DNA of 64,000 nucleotides from positions 13,432 to 77,431 of the forward strand of contig NZ_NPKJ01000076.1 of assembly GCF_002284575.1 (NCBI RefSeq). The letters are read 5' to 3'. Source of the DNA: Mesorhizobium temperatum. GTDB lineage: Bacteria; Pseudomonadota; Alphaproteobacteria; Rhizobiales; Rhizobiaceae. The position numbers and the translations under genes were made by a program. Below are positions 44,084 to 53,477 of the stretch, in pieces. Numbering within the stretch: position 1 is the stretch's first letter; each line of letters begins with the position of its first letter. Below the pieces are notes generated by a model. That model did no database searches and was not told where the DNA came from. It saw only the letters and a list, made by a program, of their open reading frames with translations.

Positions 44084-45259
44084 TCAGGTCTTTTCTTCGG
44101 AAGCGGCTGTGATAGCCGTTTCCAGGTCACTCCACAGCGCCTCGGTTCCCTCGAGGCCGACATGGAGACGCACGGACCGCGGATGGACGCCGAACGCCAT
44201 CGCGGAATTGGGTTGGGCTTTCTGCTGCAGCACGACCTCGCCGGGCACGATGAGGCTTTCGTGGCCGCCCCAGGACACGCCCAGCTTGAACAGTTTGAGG
44301 CGGTCGGCAAACGTCCGGATGTCGATGTCGTCGCGGAAAACAAATGAGAACAGGCCCGACGTGCCGGTGAGCCCCGCGGGAAGCTGGTTGGCCAACCCCG
44401 GATGGCAGACCTTCTCGACGATCGGATGATCCTGCAGGCGCCGTGCGATTTCGAGGCCGGAGGCCTGATGCGCGCGCATCCGGATCGGCAGTGTGCGCAA
44501 GCCGCGAATCAAGAGCCAGGCGTCGAATGGCGACAGCTTGCCGCCGAGATATGGGTAGGCTTCGCCGCGGATGCGGCCAATCAAGTCCCTCGAGCCCGCG
44601 ACCACGCCGGCAACGACATCGCTGTGGCCACCCAGATACTTGGACGCGGAGTGGACAACAACATCAACGCCGAGCGACAGCGGCCGCTGAAAAACCGGGC
44701 TGGCCCAGCTGTTGTCGATGATGGTCGGGATGCCGCGGGACTTTGCCAGCGCAGCGAGCGCACCGATGTCATGGGTTTCCATGACCCAGCTGGTCGGGCT
44801 TTCCATATAGAACAGCTTGGCGCCAGGCAGGGCGCTCGCGACAGCCGCCTCGTCGCGCCCGTCGACATAGGTCACCTCGATGCGCATGCGCGCGAGCAGC
44901 GTCCCGAACAGCCGGAACGCGTCCGGGTAGATATGCCTGACCGCGACAATGCGGTCGCCCGGTTCGACGAAGCTCAGCACTGCCGACGAGATGGCGGACA
45001 TGCCGCTTGCAAAACCGATCGCGTCCTCGGCGCCCTCCAGCTTTGCCAGCATTTCCTCGAACATGCGCACGGTCGGGTTCAGCCCGCGCGTGTAGGTCGG
45101 CCGCACCTTTTCGCCGCGGTATGTCTCGAGCATCTCGTCATAGTTCGGGAAGGTGAAGAGCGAGGTCTGCACGATCGGCGGCACGACGGCATCGAAGGCG
45201 TTGCCCTCGTCATGCGCGGCGATCAGCGATGCCTGGTCGAAAAAATCGGGACCGTTCAT
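44084..45259 (-). CDS. Cys/Met-metabolism PLP-dependent enzyme
   Basis: The 391-residue protein belongs to the cystathionine gamma-synthase/beta-lyase family. The PLP lysine is in HSASKYLGGHSD, GRKVRPTYTRGLNPTV-like sequence lies near the N terminus, and SGMSAISSAVLSF is the phosphate-binding segment. Reactions in the family include lyase, synthase and sulfhydrylase chemistry; the exact one is open. It overlaps the FadR gene by 4 bp (ATGA) and precedes the ABC transporter by 27 bp, so it probably processes the imported compound. Confidence 0.88.
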   Translation of the reverse strand: MNGPDFFDQASLIAAHDEGNAFDAVVPPIVQTSLFTFPNYDEMLETYRGEKVRPTYTRGLNPTVRMFEEMLAKLEGAEDAIGFASGMSAISSAVLSFVEPGDRIVAVRHIYPDAFRLFGTLLARMRIEVTYVDGRDEAAVASALPGAKLFYMESPTSWVMETHDIGALAALAKSRGIPTIIDNSWASPVFQRPLSLGVDVVVHSASKYLGGHSDVVAGVVAGSRDLIGRIRGEAYPYLGGKLSPFDAWLLIRGLRTLPIRMRAHQASGLEIARRLQDHPIVEKVCHPGLANQLPAGLTGTSGLFSFVFRDDIDIRTFADRLKLFKLGVSWGGHESLIVPGEVVLQQKAQPNSAMAFGVHPRSVRLHVGLEGTEALWSDLETAITAASEEKT

Positions 45260-45996
45260 TTCGACATTTCCTCGATATCCTCTTCCACGATCTCGAGGAT
45301 CTTCAGCGTTTTTCCCCGCGCCAGCTCCGCGTCCCTGGCGACGATGGCATCGAACAGCTCCCGGTGATACGGGAACGATCGCCGCGCGAAATCCTGCCGG
45401 TCGAAAGGATGATCCCAGAAGCGCTCGAATGCTTCGCGCATCTGCCCCAGGAGTTGCCGGAAAAGTGGATTGTGCGTGGCGTCGTAGACGGCCAGGTGAA
45501 AGGCTAGGTCTTCCGGACCCGACGTGCCGGTGGCGAGATGGACGCGCTCCATCTCGATGAGTTTTTCCTCGATCGTCCGCAGATCGTCGACTGTCCGCCG
45601 CCGCGCCGCGACCATGCTTGCCTCGGCCTCGATGCCGCGGCGTACCTCGAGGGTGTGCAAGAGACCATCGCGCAGCTCTGCCGTATCGAGCGACAGCGGC
45701 AAATGGATCGTGCCGGCGGATATCGGCTTGAGCAGATAGGTGCCGCTGCCTTTGCGGGTCTCGGTGACGCCGAGCGCTTCGAAACGCCCCATCGCCTCGC
45801 GTATCGTCGAGCGCCCGACGGAAAGCGCGGCCATCAATTCGCGTTCGGTCGGAAGCCGGTCACCGCTCTTCAACGCAGCGCGCTCGACATAGTCGGCCAG
45901 CGCTTCCATGACCTGCTTGCCGCGATCCAACGGCGGGAGCGTGGCGATTGCCACACGCGTGGCAGGTGCCCCGGGCAGTTCGCCGCGCGCTCGCAT
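45256..45996 (-). CDS. GntR-family regulator, FadR subfamily
   Basis: The 246-residue protein has a GntR winged helix near residues 28-95 (GDRLPTERELMAALSVGRST, IREAMGRFEALGVTETRKGSGTYL) and an all-helical FCD ligand domain with metal-type residues (DLAFHLAVYDATHNPLF, SFPYHRELFDAI). It is the first gene of the operon and probably represses it until the transported ligand binds. GGTCTGACATC just upstream of the start may be part of the operator. Confidence 0.9.
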   Translation of the reverse strand: MRARGELPGAPATRVAIATLPPLDRGKQVMEALADYVERAALKSGDRLPTERELMAALSVGRSTIREAMGRFEALGVTETRKGSGTYLLKPISAGTIHLPLSLDTAELRDGLLHTLEVRRGIEAEASMVAARRRTVDDLRTIEEKLIEMERVHLATGTSGPEDLAFHLAVYDATHNPLFRQLLGQMREAFERFWDHPFDRQDFARRSFPYHRELFDAIVARDAELARGKTLKILEIVEEDIEEMSK

Positions 45997-46220
45997 GGGA
46001 ACCTACATCCAAAATTGGTCTGACATCTTAGCAGTTTTGCGCGCGGCCGACCTTTCGTCAAGTGCCCTGGGCAGTGTCTCAGTGCTCACGACCCGCTGTG
46101 GAACCCTAAACCTTGCCGCAAAGGCTTCTTCTGCGACGTTGCAGAAAATCAGGTGCAAAAACTGTCGTTTAAACGGGGATTTTGCGACAGTCGCTTTGAG
46201 CCCAAAGCTACCGTTCAGCC

Positions 46221-46910
46221 TCATCCTGGAGAGAGGCCATCGAGGAGGAAACCGAGGCCTTTCCGGAAGGTGCCACCCCAATCGTTATCCAACAGCAGAC
46301 GAGAGCGTTCGATTGTCGGGTAGCGGTCGCTGAGACGTGTAAGGCGTTGCTGCGCGGCGGCCCTGTCGTCGTCCGAGAGGTCGAAGCTCGCCCGGGTGAT
46401 GGTGGCGCCCATCACATAGTTCCAGAGCGACCATATCGCGACGTTCATATCTGCGTCCGCAACCCCGGCTCTGGACAAGGTGTTGCTCAGCAGTTCTAGG
46501 CGACTGAGGATGTTCGGGCCGAGTGCCCGGCGCGGCAACAGCGATGCCGACCAAGGATGGCGCAGCATACTGGCGCGCCAGTCTTCGAGCATATGAACGA
46601 CTTCTCCGCGCCAGTCTCGAGACTCAACCATTTGCGGCGGTCCGCGATATTCAAGCACCGAGTCGAGCGCCAGATCAAAGACATCCTCTTTGTTGTCGAC
46701 GTGCCAATATAGGCTCATCACGCCCGAACCGAGGCGATCGGCCAGCCGACGCATCGTCAATCCGTCGACTCCCTGGGCGTCCAGCAGTTCTACCGCGGTC
46801 GCCACGATGCGTTCCCGAGAGAGCGGCGGTTCACTGCGCGGCTCCTGCACGGGCTGGAGCCGCTCATTTATCCCTCGTTTGCTCCGGGCGCCGCTGCGTT
46901 TTGCAGCCAT
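46221..46910 (-). CDS. TetR-family regulator with TetR_C-type domain
   Basis: The 229-residue protein has the TetR helix-turn-helix (SRERIVATAVELLDAQGVDG, LTMRRLADRLGSGVMSLYWH, VDNKEDVFDLALDSV). An effector domain follows like the tetracycline-repressor C-terminal class (YRGPPQMVESRDWRGEVVHM). ATG 46910 follows GGGAGAC; the upstream frame adds 41 residues through the operator and is unlikely. It is divergent from the RidA-like gene and shares the operator at 46978-47021. Confidence 0.85.
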   Translation of the reverse strand: MAAKRSGARSKRGINERLQPVQEPRSEPPLSRERIVATAVELLDAQGVDGLTMRRLADRLGSGVMSLYWHVDNKEDVFDLALDSVLEYRGPPQMVESRDWRGEVVHMLEDWRASMLRHPWSASLLPRRALGPNILSRLELLSNTLSRAGVADADMNVAIWSLWNYVMGATITRASFDLSDDDRAAAQQRLTRLSDRYPTIERSRLLLDNDWGGTFRKGLGFLLDGLSPG

Positions 46911-46977
46911 CCGTCTCCCTCGCTGTTCAGAACGTCGATTTTGCCCGGCAAAGCGGCGAATGTCGATCTTGAACGAT

Positions 46978-47021
46978 TGACTCGTACGGCGTACCATACG
47001 AGTCATCGTATGAGCGATACG
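46978..47021. promoter_or_regulatory. TetR operator shared with the ridA-like gene
   Basis: TGACTCGTA (46978-46986) and TACGAGTCA (46997-47005) form a perfect 9-bp inverted repeat with an inner GTAC-N3-GTAC. A second inverted repeat, CGTAT-GAGCG-ATACG, lies at 47007-47021. Both sit between the divergent starts. Confidence 0.75.
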
Positions 47022-47087
47022 GTTAAAGTTCAATCATGCCGGCCGCGAGGGTACGTTGCTCGCAGTCCGCAAAGCCAAAAGAAAATC

Positions 47088-47576
47088 ATGTCACGCGCAA
47101 TCAAGCATCTGCTTACCGGAGGGCTAATCATCATGACCATCGGAATTCCCACCGCGACGACAGCGAATGAGAAGGATCTCAAGCTGACCATCGTCAATCC
47201 ACAAAACCTCTACGACCCGTCGCCGAATGGCTACAGCACGGCGGTGATCATGCCCAGCGATGGCCGGGTGGCCTACATCTCCGGACAGGGCGGCCAAGAC
47301 AGCACGGGAGCCTTGTCGCCCGACTTCGCCGTCCAGGTCGAGCAGGCCTACGCAAATTTGCGTACCGCCCTCGATGCGCTCGGTGCCAGGCCGGATCAGG
47401 TCGCCAAGCTCACGGTCTTCGTGGTCGATCACGATATGTCCAAGCTTGAGGTGTTGACCAAGAACGTCAAGAAAATGTTCGGTGAGACGCTGCCGGCGCA
47501 GACCCTGATTCCCGTTCCCAAGCTTGCAATTGACCCCATGCTCTTCGAGGTGGAGGCCGTCGTCATTCTGGAGTAG
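47088..47576 (+). CDS. Exported RidA/YjgF-family protein
   Basis: The 162-residue protein has a RidA domain with YISGQGGQDSTGALSPDFAVQ, QVEQAYANLRTALDALGA and the final FEVEAVVIL. RidA hydrolyses reactive enamine/imine intermediates in the cytosol. Unusually, this one begins with a signal-peptide-like segment (HLLTGGLIIMTIGIPTATTANE), so it probably acts in the periplasm. The arginine that contacts the carboxylate in RidA (usually in the R-x-E-V region near the end) is not evident, so the activity may differ. Regulated by the adjacent TetR protein. Confidence 0.8.
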   Translation: MSRAIKHLLTGGLIIMTIGIPTATTANEKDLKLTIVNPQNLYDPSPNGYSTAVIMPSDGRVAYISGQGGQDSTGALSPDFAVQVEQAYANLRTALDALGARPDQVAKLTVFVVDHDMSKLEVLTKNVKKMFGETLPAQTLIPVPKLAIDPMLFEVEAVVILE

Positions 47577-47775
47577 TGATGCCGGTCGCCTTTCACAAAT
47601 ATCCTTGAGCTTCGCGATAGTTTCAGCCTGTCCATCCGGTCAATGGTTTGCCTGTCGCAAATGTCCCTCGCAAAAAAAGTGGGTGTCTCGCGACCGATTT
47701 TTGGGACAGCCGCAAGGGGCGCTCGCCACCCGAATGCGACGGTCATGTAGTGTGCGGATCGAGGAGCCGAATGTG

Positions 47776-48499
47776 ATGGCATTGGATGGTGTACGTGCCT
47801 TGGTATTCGACGTATTCGGCACTGTCGTCGATTGGCGCAGCGGCGTGGCGAGCGAAGCTGAACCGTTCCTGAAGCGGCATGGAGCAGGATCCGCCATTCC
47901 TACCGCTTTCGCGGATGCGTGGCGCCGCCGTTACTCCCCAGCGATGGAGGAGGTGCGCAGCGGCCGGCGGCCTTTTACACGGCTCGACGTGCTGCACCGG
48001 GAGAATCTGGAAGCCGTTTTGCCAGAATTCGGGATCGATCCGGCTTCGGTGCCAGCGTCCGAACTGGACGAACTGAATCTGGCATGGGCACCGATTGGAG
48101 CCATGGCCGGACGCGGTGGCCGGCCTCACACGGCTGAAGGCCCGCTATATCATCGCGCCGCTCTCGAACGGTAACATCGTCCTCATGCTCAACATAGCGA
48201 AGCGTAGTCGCATCCCCTGGGATGCGATCCTCGGCGCCGAAGTCGTGCAAGCGTACAAGCCGATGCCGCAAGCCTATCTTCGCACCGCTGACGTCCTGGC
48301 AATGAAGCCAGATGAGATCTGTCTTGTGGCCGCCCACAATGGCGACCTTGCAGCGGCTCGGTCATGCGGATTGCGAACAGCTTTTGTCCCGCGTCCGACC
48401 GAGCACGGGTTAGCGCAGACCACGGACTTGCATCCTGATCAGGCCTGGGATTTGGTCGCCAGCGACTTCATTGACTTGGCTGAACGGCTTCAGTTGTAG
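47776..48499 (+). pseudogene. Haloacid dehalogenase-like hydrolase, frame-shifted
   Basis: From ATG 47776 the frame reads ALVFDVFGTVVDWRSGVASE, the HAD aspartate nucleophile motif, and continues to NLAW near 48085. The similarity then moves to another frame: HRLEPWPDAVAGLTRLK, APLSNGN (motif II) and KPMPQAYLRTAD, EICLVAAHNGDLAAARSCGLRT (motifs III and IV), ending at 48499. A single extra G in the GGG at 48086-48088 explains the break. It was probably a type II haloacid dehalogenase of about 240 residues. Mutation or sequencing error are both possible. Confidence 0.8.
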
Positions 48500-48629
48500 C
48501 GCGTCTCAACGATCAGCAAACCACCCCTTCGGGGGTTCTTCCACGTTTCGGTCCGATGCTCCATTCGGCATTGCGACCCAACCGCGCAGCGATCTGATCC
48601 CAGGAGGATAGGCAAGGCGGCAGGTTTTA

Positions 48630-49079
48630 CTACGCCTTGCGTTCCCAGCGCCGGTCTGAAGTCTGCTGCCAGTAGGTGACCGCGTGGCCGGCTTCCTTCA
48701 TCGTCTTCCAGTGCGTGCGCGCCGCCTCGACCTGGGCCGCATCGTGGCCGTCGAACAGGAACACGGCGCGCTCATAACCGGTAAGCTCCGGCGGCGCCGC
48801 GCCGTCGACCAGAAAGCGTATCTGCGCCTCGTTCGGATTGTCGTGGCCGGTCGTCAAAAGGATCGGCTGCTCGGCCAGATAGGATTCGCGGTCCGTCGCA
48901 TGCGCCAAGAACGAATCATCCCTGAACGTCCACAGATGCTGGTCCAGCGCGTCGCGCCGCTCCTCGGTGCCGGTCTGCACCACGGCGCGCCAACCGCGAT
49001 CGACGCTGCGTTCGAGCAGGCCGGGCAGCGCATCCTCCAGCGTCGATTCGGTCAGATGGTAGAACAGGACGTCGGCCAT
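48630..49079 (-). CDS. holC: DNA polymerase III chi subunit
   Basis: The 149-residue HolC-family protein links the clamp loader to single-strand-binding protein. It shows VLFYHLTESTLEDALPGLLE, RGWRAVVQTGTEERRDALD, LWTFRDDSFLAHA and the closing YERAVFLFDGHD and ARTHWKTMKEAGHAVTYWQQ. The start at ATG 49079 (MADVLFYH) is fixed by family. It follows pepA by 19 bp, the usual alphaproteobacterial order. Confidence 0.92.
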   Translation of the reverse strand: MADVLFYHLTESTLEDALPGLLERSVDRGWRAVVQTGTEERRDALDQHLWTFRDDSFLAHATDRESYLAEQPILLTTGHDNPNEAQIRFLVDGAAPPELTGYERAVFLFDGHDAAQVEAARTHWKTMKEAGHAVTYWQQTSDRRWERKA

Positions 49080-49098
49080 GATCGCGCCTTGAAAGGCC

Positions 49099-50613
49099 TC
49101 ACCCCTCGTAGTTGTCGCGCACCAGCCGGTCGAGCAGCCTGACGCCGAAGCCGGAGCCCCATGACTGGTTGATCTCGCTGGACGGCGCGCCCATCGCGGT
49201 GCCGGCAATGTCGAGATGCGCCCAGGGCGTATCCTTGACGAAGCGCTGCAGGAACTGCGCCGCGATGATGGCGCCGCCATAGCGGCCGCCGATGTTCTTC
49301 ATGTCGGCATTTTTCGAATCGATCAACTTGTCGTATTCGGTGCCGAGCGGCATCCGCCACACTCGTTCCTGCGTCGTCTGCCCGGCGCTCGTCAGCCTGT
49401 TCGCCAATTCGTCATTGTTGGAGAAAAGGCCGGCATAATGCTGGCCGAGGGCGACCATGGTGGCGCCGGTCAGCGTCGCCAGATTGACCATGAATTTCGG
49501 CTGGAAGCGATCGTTGCAGTACCACAGCGCATCGGCCAGAACGAGGCGGCCTTCGGCGTCGGTGTTGAGCACCTCGATGGTCTGGCCCGACATCGAAGTA
49601 ACGATGTCGCCCGGGCGTTGCGCATGGCCGTCGACGGCATTTTCCACCAGCCCGATGATGCCGACGACATTGGCCTTGGCTTTGCGGGCGGCCAGCGCGT
49701 GCATCAGCCCAGTCACGGCCGCCGCGCCGCCCATGTCGCCCTTCATGTCCTCCATGCCGGAGGCCGTCTTAATCGAATTGCCGCCGGTGTCGAAAGTGAC
49801 GCCCTTGCCGACGAAGGCAATCGGGCTGTCCTTGGCCTTGCCGCCATTCCATCGCATGACGGCCAGGCGGGCGCCACGCGGCGAACCTTGCGCGACGCCG
49901 AGCAGCGCGCCCATGCCGAGCTTCTTCATCTCCTTCTCGACCAGGATCTCGACCGTGACGCCGAGCGCTTCCAGTTCGTTGACGCGGGCGGCGAATTCTA
50001 CCGGCCCGAGCATATTGGCCGGTTCGTTGACCAGATCGCGCGCCAGCAGCACCCCATCGATCACCGCCGCCTCGTCGGCGAAGGCCTTTTTCGCCGCCGC
50101 CGGATCGGTGGTATGGATGGTCACCTTGACCGGCTTTTTGGGCTCGGCCTTGTTGCCATCGCGCTGGCCGTCGCCATTGTCCTTTTTCGTCTTGTACTTG
50201 TCGAAGGCATAGCTGCGCAGAAGGATGCCCGCGGCAAGCTGTGCCGCTTGCCTGCCGCCGACGTCAGCACCCGGCAGATCGAGCACGACGGCCACCTCTG
50301 TCGCCTTGCGCAGGGACGCAGCGATGGTGCCGCCAAGCTTGAGCCAGGCATGGTCGTCGAGCCCCGAGACCTTGCCGGCGCCGACCGCCACCAGCCGGTC
50401 GAGCGATGTGCCCTCCGGCGCCAGCACTTCGACCAGGCCGGCGAATTTGCCGGAAAAGTCCGCCACCGGAAACGCCCGCTCCAGGGTCTTTGCCGGATCG
50501 CAAGCCTTTGCCGCGTCGCCGAGACCGCCATCGTTGGCCGCCAGCACGAAGACACTGCCCTTCTTGGGCGCTGCGAATTTGGCGAAGGCGATCGAAGGTC
50601 TCGAAGTCATCAT
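49099..50613 (-). CDS. pepA: Leucyl aminopeptidase (M17)
   Basis: PepA is a hexameric dinuclear metal exopeptidase and, in some bacteria, a DNA-binding recombination factor. The 504-residue protein has the M17 C-terminal catalytic domain with VGKGVTFDTGGNSIK, MEDMKGDMGGAAAV and the signature NTDAEGRLVLADAL carrying metal ligands and the catalytic arginine. The N-terminal half is the variable domain and has a basic insertion around TKKDNGDGQRDGNKAEPKKP. A second ATG follows the first. Confidence 0.95.
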   Translation of the reverse strand: MMTSRPSIAFAKFAAPKKGSVFVLAANDGGLGDAAKACDPAKTLERAFPVADFSGKFAGLVEVLAPEGTSLDRLVAVGAGKVSGLDDHAWLKLGGTIAASLRKATEVAVVLDLPGADVGGRQAAQLAAGILLRSYAFDKYKTKKDNGDGQRDGNKAEPKKPVKVTIHTTDPAAAKKAFADEAAVIDGVLLARDLVNEPANMLGPVEFAARVNELEALGVTVEILVEKEMKKLGMGALLGVAQGSPRGARLAVMRWNGGKAKDSPIAFVGKGVTFDTGGNSIKTASGMEDMKGDMGGAAAVTGLMHALAARKAKANVVGIIGLVENAVDGHAQRPGDIVTSMSGQTIEVLNTDAEGRLVLADALWYCNDRFQPKFMVNLATLTGATMVALGQHYAGLFSNNDELANRLTSAGQTTQERVWRMPLGTEYDKLIDSKNADMKNIGGRYGGAIIAAQFLQRFVKDTPWAHLDIAGTAMGAPSSEINQSWGSGFGVRLLDRLVRDNYEG

Positions 50614-51175
50614 GTCCTGCTTTCGGGAACGGCGTTGGATTTTTGGGAGAGTGCCTTGGCGAAACTAGATATTTGGCTGTTTCCGACCGGAAGCACCACC
50701 CCAATTTTCAATCATCGCCCCTTCCTGACGATCTCCTGCGCGATTGCGTTGGCCTGAATTCGTGCGTTTGGCGAAAGCAACCGCGAATGCTTGGCCGCAT
50801 GCCGGTAAACCACAGGCCGGGCAATTTCGGGTTCGTCTCGCCGCCGTTGCAGCCACGGCGGCCAGGACCGTGACCGGCGCGACATTTGGTCGTTTTCCGG
50901 CATTTGGCAAGACTTTGCCGGAATCCGATCCCATATGGCGGATGGAATCGATGGCGATTCGTCGCGGCACGGCCCCGCTTTCCTGCCGCAACGTGTTGTT
51001 AACCATTGATGTTCGCCCTTTCTTATCCATTGCCGCCGACACTCCGGCCCACCGGAAATATCGATGTGGGATGGGAACCAGATCGAACCGCCAACGGACC
51101 GGTTGTACAGTCGTCGCCGGGCGACTACCTTGTCTGGAGGCATGATGCCGTTCGGCAAAATCGAGAAAAGCCTTC
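50614..51175. other. 562-bp divergent intergenic region
   Basis: No gene is supported between pepA and lptF, though shadow frames cross it. Both promoters must lie here. I see no long inverted repeat or regulatory RNA. Confidence 0.45.
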
Positions 51176-52378
51176 ATGAAGGTCGTTGAACGCTACATCA
51201 TGCGTCGTGCGTTGGCGGTCTTCCTGGCAGCGCTCATCTGGACGCTGGCGATCGTGTGGACGACGCAGGTGCTCGCCCGCATCGACCTTGTCACCGACAG
51301 CGGGCAGTCGGCGCTGACCTTCTTCGAGGTCGCTGCGCTGATCATTCCGTCGATCGTCCCGATCGTCGTGCCTTTCGCCCTGGTGGTCGCGGTCGCCCAG
51401 ACACTGAGCGCGATGAATTCCGATTCTGAGCTTGCCGTCTTGAACGCCGCGGGCGCTTCGCGCTGGACCATCGTCAGGCCGATCATACTCCTGGCGCTGG
51501 CGGCCAGCATCTTTTCGTTCGCCGTCGACAACGGCGTCGACCCCTATGCACGACAGAAAAACCGCGAACTGGTGGCGTCTTCGCGTGCCGATCTTCTGTC
51601 ACTGATCATCCAGGAAGGCACCTTCCGCAAGATCGACGACGGCCTGTTCCTGCAGATTGGCGAGCGGCTTCCGGACAACCGCCTTGGCGGCATCTTCGTC
51701 GCCGATTCACGCGAAGAGGGCATCAACCTGATCTACTACGCCAAGAGCGGCGCCATCATCGATAGCGGCGACGAGAGGGTGCTGATGATGAACGACGGCG
51801 TTATCCATCGCGAAACGCTGGCCGGCGATCTTTCGGTCATCCGGTTCACCTCCTATGCCTTCGACCTGTCCGCCTTCATGTCGGCCTCATCGGACGTATT
51901 GCTTTTGCCGAAGGACCGGACGACCCAGTACCTGCTCAATCCCAGTCCGAACGACAAGATGTTCCAGAAAAGGCCGAACAAGTACCTGGCCGAGCTCAAC
52001 CAGCGTTTTTCCGAATGGTCCTATTCACTCGTTTTCGCGCTGATCGCGCTTGCGGTGGCGGGAGACGCACGCTCCCATCGCGAGGCGCGTATTCATCCGC
52101 TGATCACGGCCATCGCGATTGCGCTTTTCGTACGCTGGCTTGGTTTCTTTGCCGCCGGCAAAGCCGACAACGTTCCGCAATACACCTATATGGTTTACGG
52201 CGTTCCTATCGTGGCGTCCGCAGTCGCGACATGGTTCATCGTCTCCAACCGAACCATGGAGCTGCCGGTCGCCTGGGCCGACTGGATGACGAATTTCGCC
52301 GGCCGCATCAGTGACGGCTGGGGCGCCCTGAAGCTCCGCTTCGCCAGGCGCGGGGCTTCTGGCCAAGGGGCCGGCTAA
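51176..52378 (+). CDS. lptF: LPS export permease LptF
   Basis: LptF and LptG form the membrane part of the LptB2FG ABC transporter, which extracts lipopolysaccharide from the inner membrane. The 400-residue protein has the YjgP/YjgQ layout: an N-terminal helix set starting VVERYIMRRALAVFLAALIW, a coupling region around LAVLNAAGASRWTIVRP, a periplasmic beta-jellyroll of about 160 residues, and C-terminal helices. It is followed after 16 bp by lptG. Confidence 0.94.
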   Translation: MKVVERYIMRRALAVFLAALIWTLAIVWTTQVLARIDLVTDSGQSALTFFEVAALIIPSIVPIVVPFALVVAVAQTLSAMNSDSELAVLNAAGASRWTIVRPIILLALAASIFSFAVDNGVDPYARQKNRELVASSRADLLSLIIQEGTFRKIDDGLFLQIGERLPDNRLGGIFVADSREEGINLIYYAKSGAIIDSGDERVLMMNDGVIHRETLAGDLSVIRFTSYAFDLSAFMSASSDVLLLPKDRTTQYLLNPSPNDKMFQKRPNKYLAELNQRFSEWSYSLVFALIALAVAGDARSHREARIHPLITAIAIALFVRWLGFFAAGKADNVPQYTYMVYGVPIVASAVATWFIVSNRTMELPVAWADWMTNFAGRISDGWGALKLRFARRGASGQGAG

Positions 52379-52394
52379 TGGGCTGGACACGCTA

Positions 52395-53477
52395 ATGGGC
52401 TGGACTCTGGGCAGATACTTCTTCTTCCGCTACGTGACGATTACCATCTGGTTCTTCATCGGCCTCCTGGCGCTTGTGTTCCTGATCGACTTCACCGAAC
52501 TTTCCGGCCGCACGACCGGCTTGCCGGGTTTCACCTACGGCACAGCGTTCGCCATTTCAGGGTTGCGAATGCCGATGATCATGCTGCAGACGGTTCCGTT
52601 CGTCGGCCTGTTCTCGGCGATGGCGACGCTGGTCTCGCTCAATCGCAGATATGAACTGGTGATCGCGCGTTCCGCCGGCGTGTCCGCATGGCAATTCCTG
52701 CTACCGTGCTGCATCGGGGCGCTGCTGTTCGGCGCGTTGTCGGTCGGCGTCATCAATCCGATCGCCGCGCATGCGTTTTCCTGGTCCGAAAAAATTGAAA
52801 CCCAGCTCCGCTCCGGCAAGTCGAACACCGTCTCGGCTGACGCCGAGCCCTGGATCCGGCAGAAAACCAGTTCCGGCGATACCATCATCGGCGCGCGCGC
52901 CATTCTCAATCAGGGCCTGGAGATGGCCGACGCCGTCTTCTTCGTCCTCAACCCGCAAGGCGACATCGTCGAACGCAAGGACGCGGCGCACGCGTTTTTG
53001 CGGGACGGCTACTGGGAACTGCAGGACGTCAAGGTTTTCCGAGACGGCAACATTCAATCGGTGGCAAGCGACCGGGTGCCGACCAACCTCAAGCCCGAAT
53101 TCGTGCAAGAAAGGCTGGCGCGCCCGGAAACCATCCCTTTCTACGATCTGCCCGGCAAGGTCGAGGTTGCCCGCTCCTTCGGCCTCAAGGCAAATGCCTT
53201 CGCCATGCAGTTCGATTCGCTGGTGGCGCTGCCGTTCCTCCTCGTCGCCATGACGCTGATCGCCGCAACGGTGTCGATGCGATTTGCGAGGATGGGCCAA
53301 TCCGCGACGATGATTCTGGGTGGCGTCCTGGCCGGGTTTCTGCTTTATGTCGTCACAGTGCTGGTCAAGGCATTCGGCGTGGCGGGATTCGTACCCACAG
53401 TCGTGGCTGCATGGGTTCCGGTTGTCGTGGCTATGTTCTTCGGGGTGACTTTCTTGCTGTACAAGGAAGACGGCTAG
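52395..53477 (+). CDS. lptG: LPS export permease LptG
   Basis: The 360-residue protein has the same YjgP/YjgQ fold as LptF: GRYFFFRYVTITIWFFIGLL at the N terminus, YELVIARSAGVSAWQFLLP coupling region, periplasmic domain (DTIIGARAILNQGLEMADAVF) and terminal helices. It starts 16 bp after lptF. The last base of its TAG is the first base of the lptD start GTG, so translation is tightly coupled. Confidence 0.94.
   Translation: MGWTLGRYFFFRYVTITIWFFIGLLALVFLIDFTELSGRTTGLPGFTYGTAFAISGLRMPMIMLQTVPFVGLFSAMATLVSLNRRYELVIARSAGVSAWQFLLPCCIGALLFGALSVGVINPIAAHAFSWSEKIETQLRSGKSNTVSADAEPWIRQKTSSGDTIIGARAILNQGLEMADAVFFVLNPQGDIVERKDAAHAFLRDGYWELQDVKVFRDGNIQSVASDRVPTNLKPEFVQERLARPETIPFYDLPGKVEVARSFGLKANAFAMQFDSLVALPFLLVAMTLIAATVSMRFARMGQSATMILGGVLAGFLLYVVTVLVKAFGVAGFVPTVVAAWVPVVVAMFFGVTFLLYKEDG

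Noticed and set aside
42620..44347. Plus-strand open frame of 575 codons
   Set aside because: It lies opposite the substrate-binding protein gene and shows the low-complexity composition of an antisense frame.
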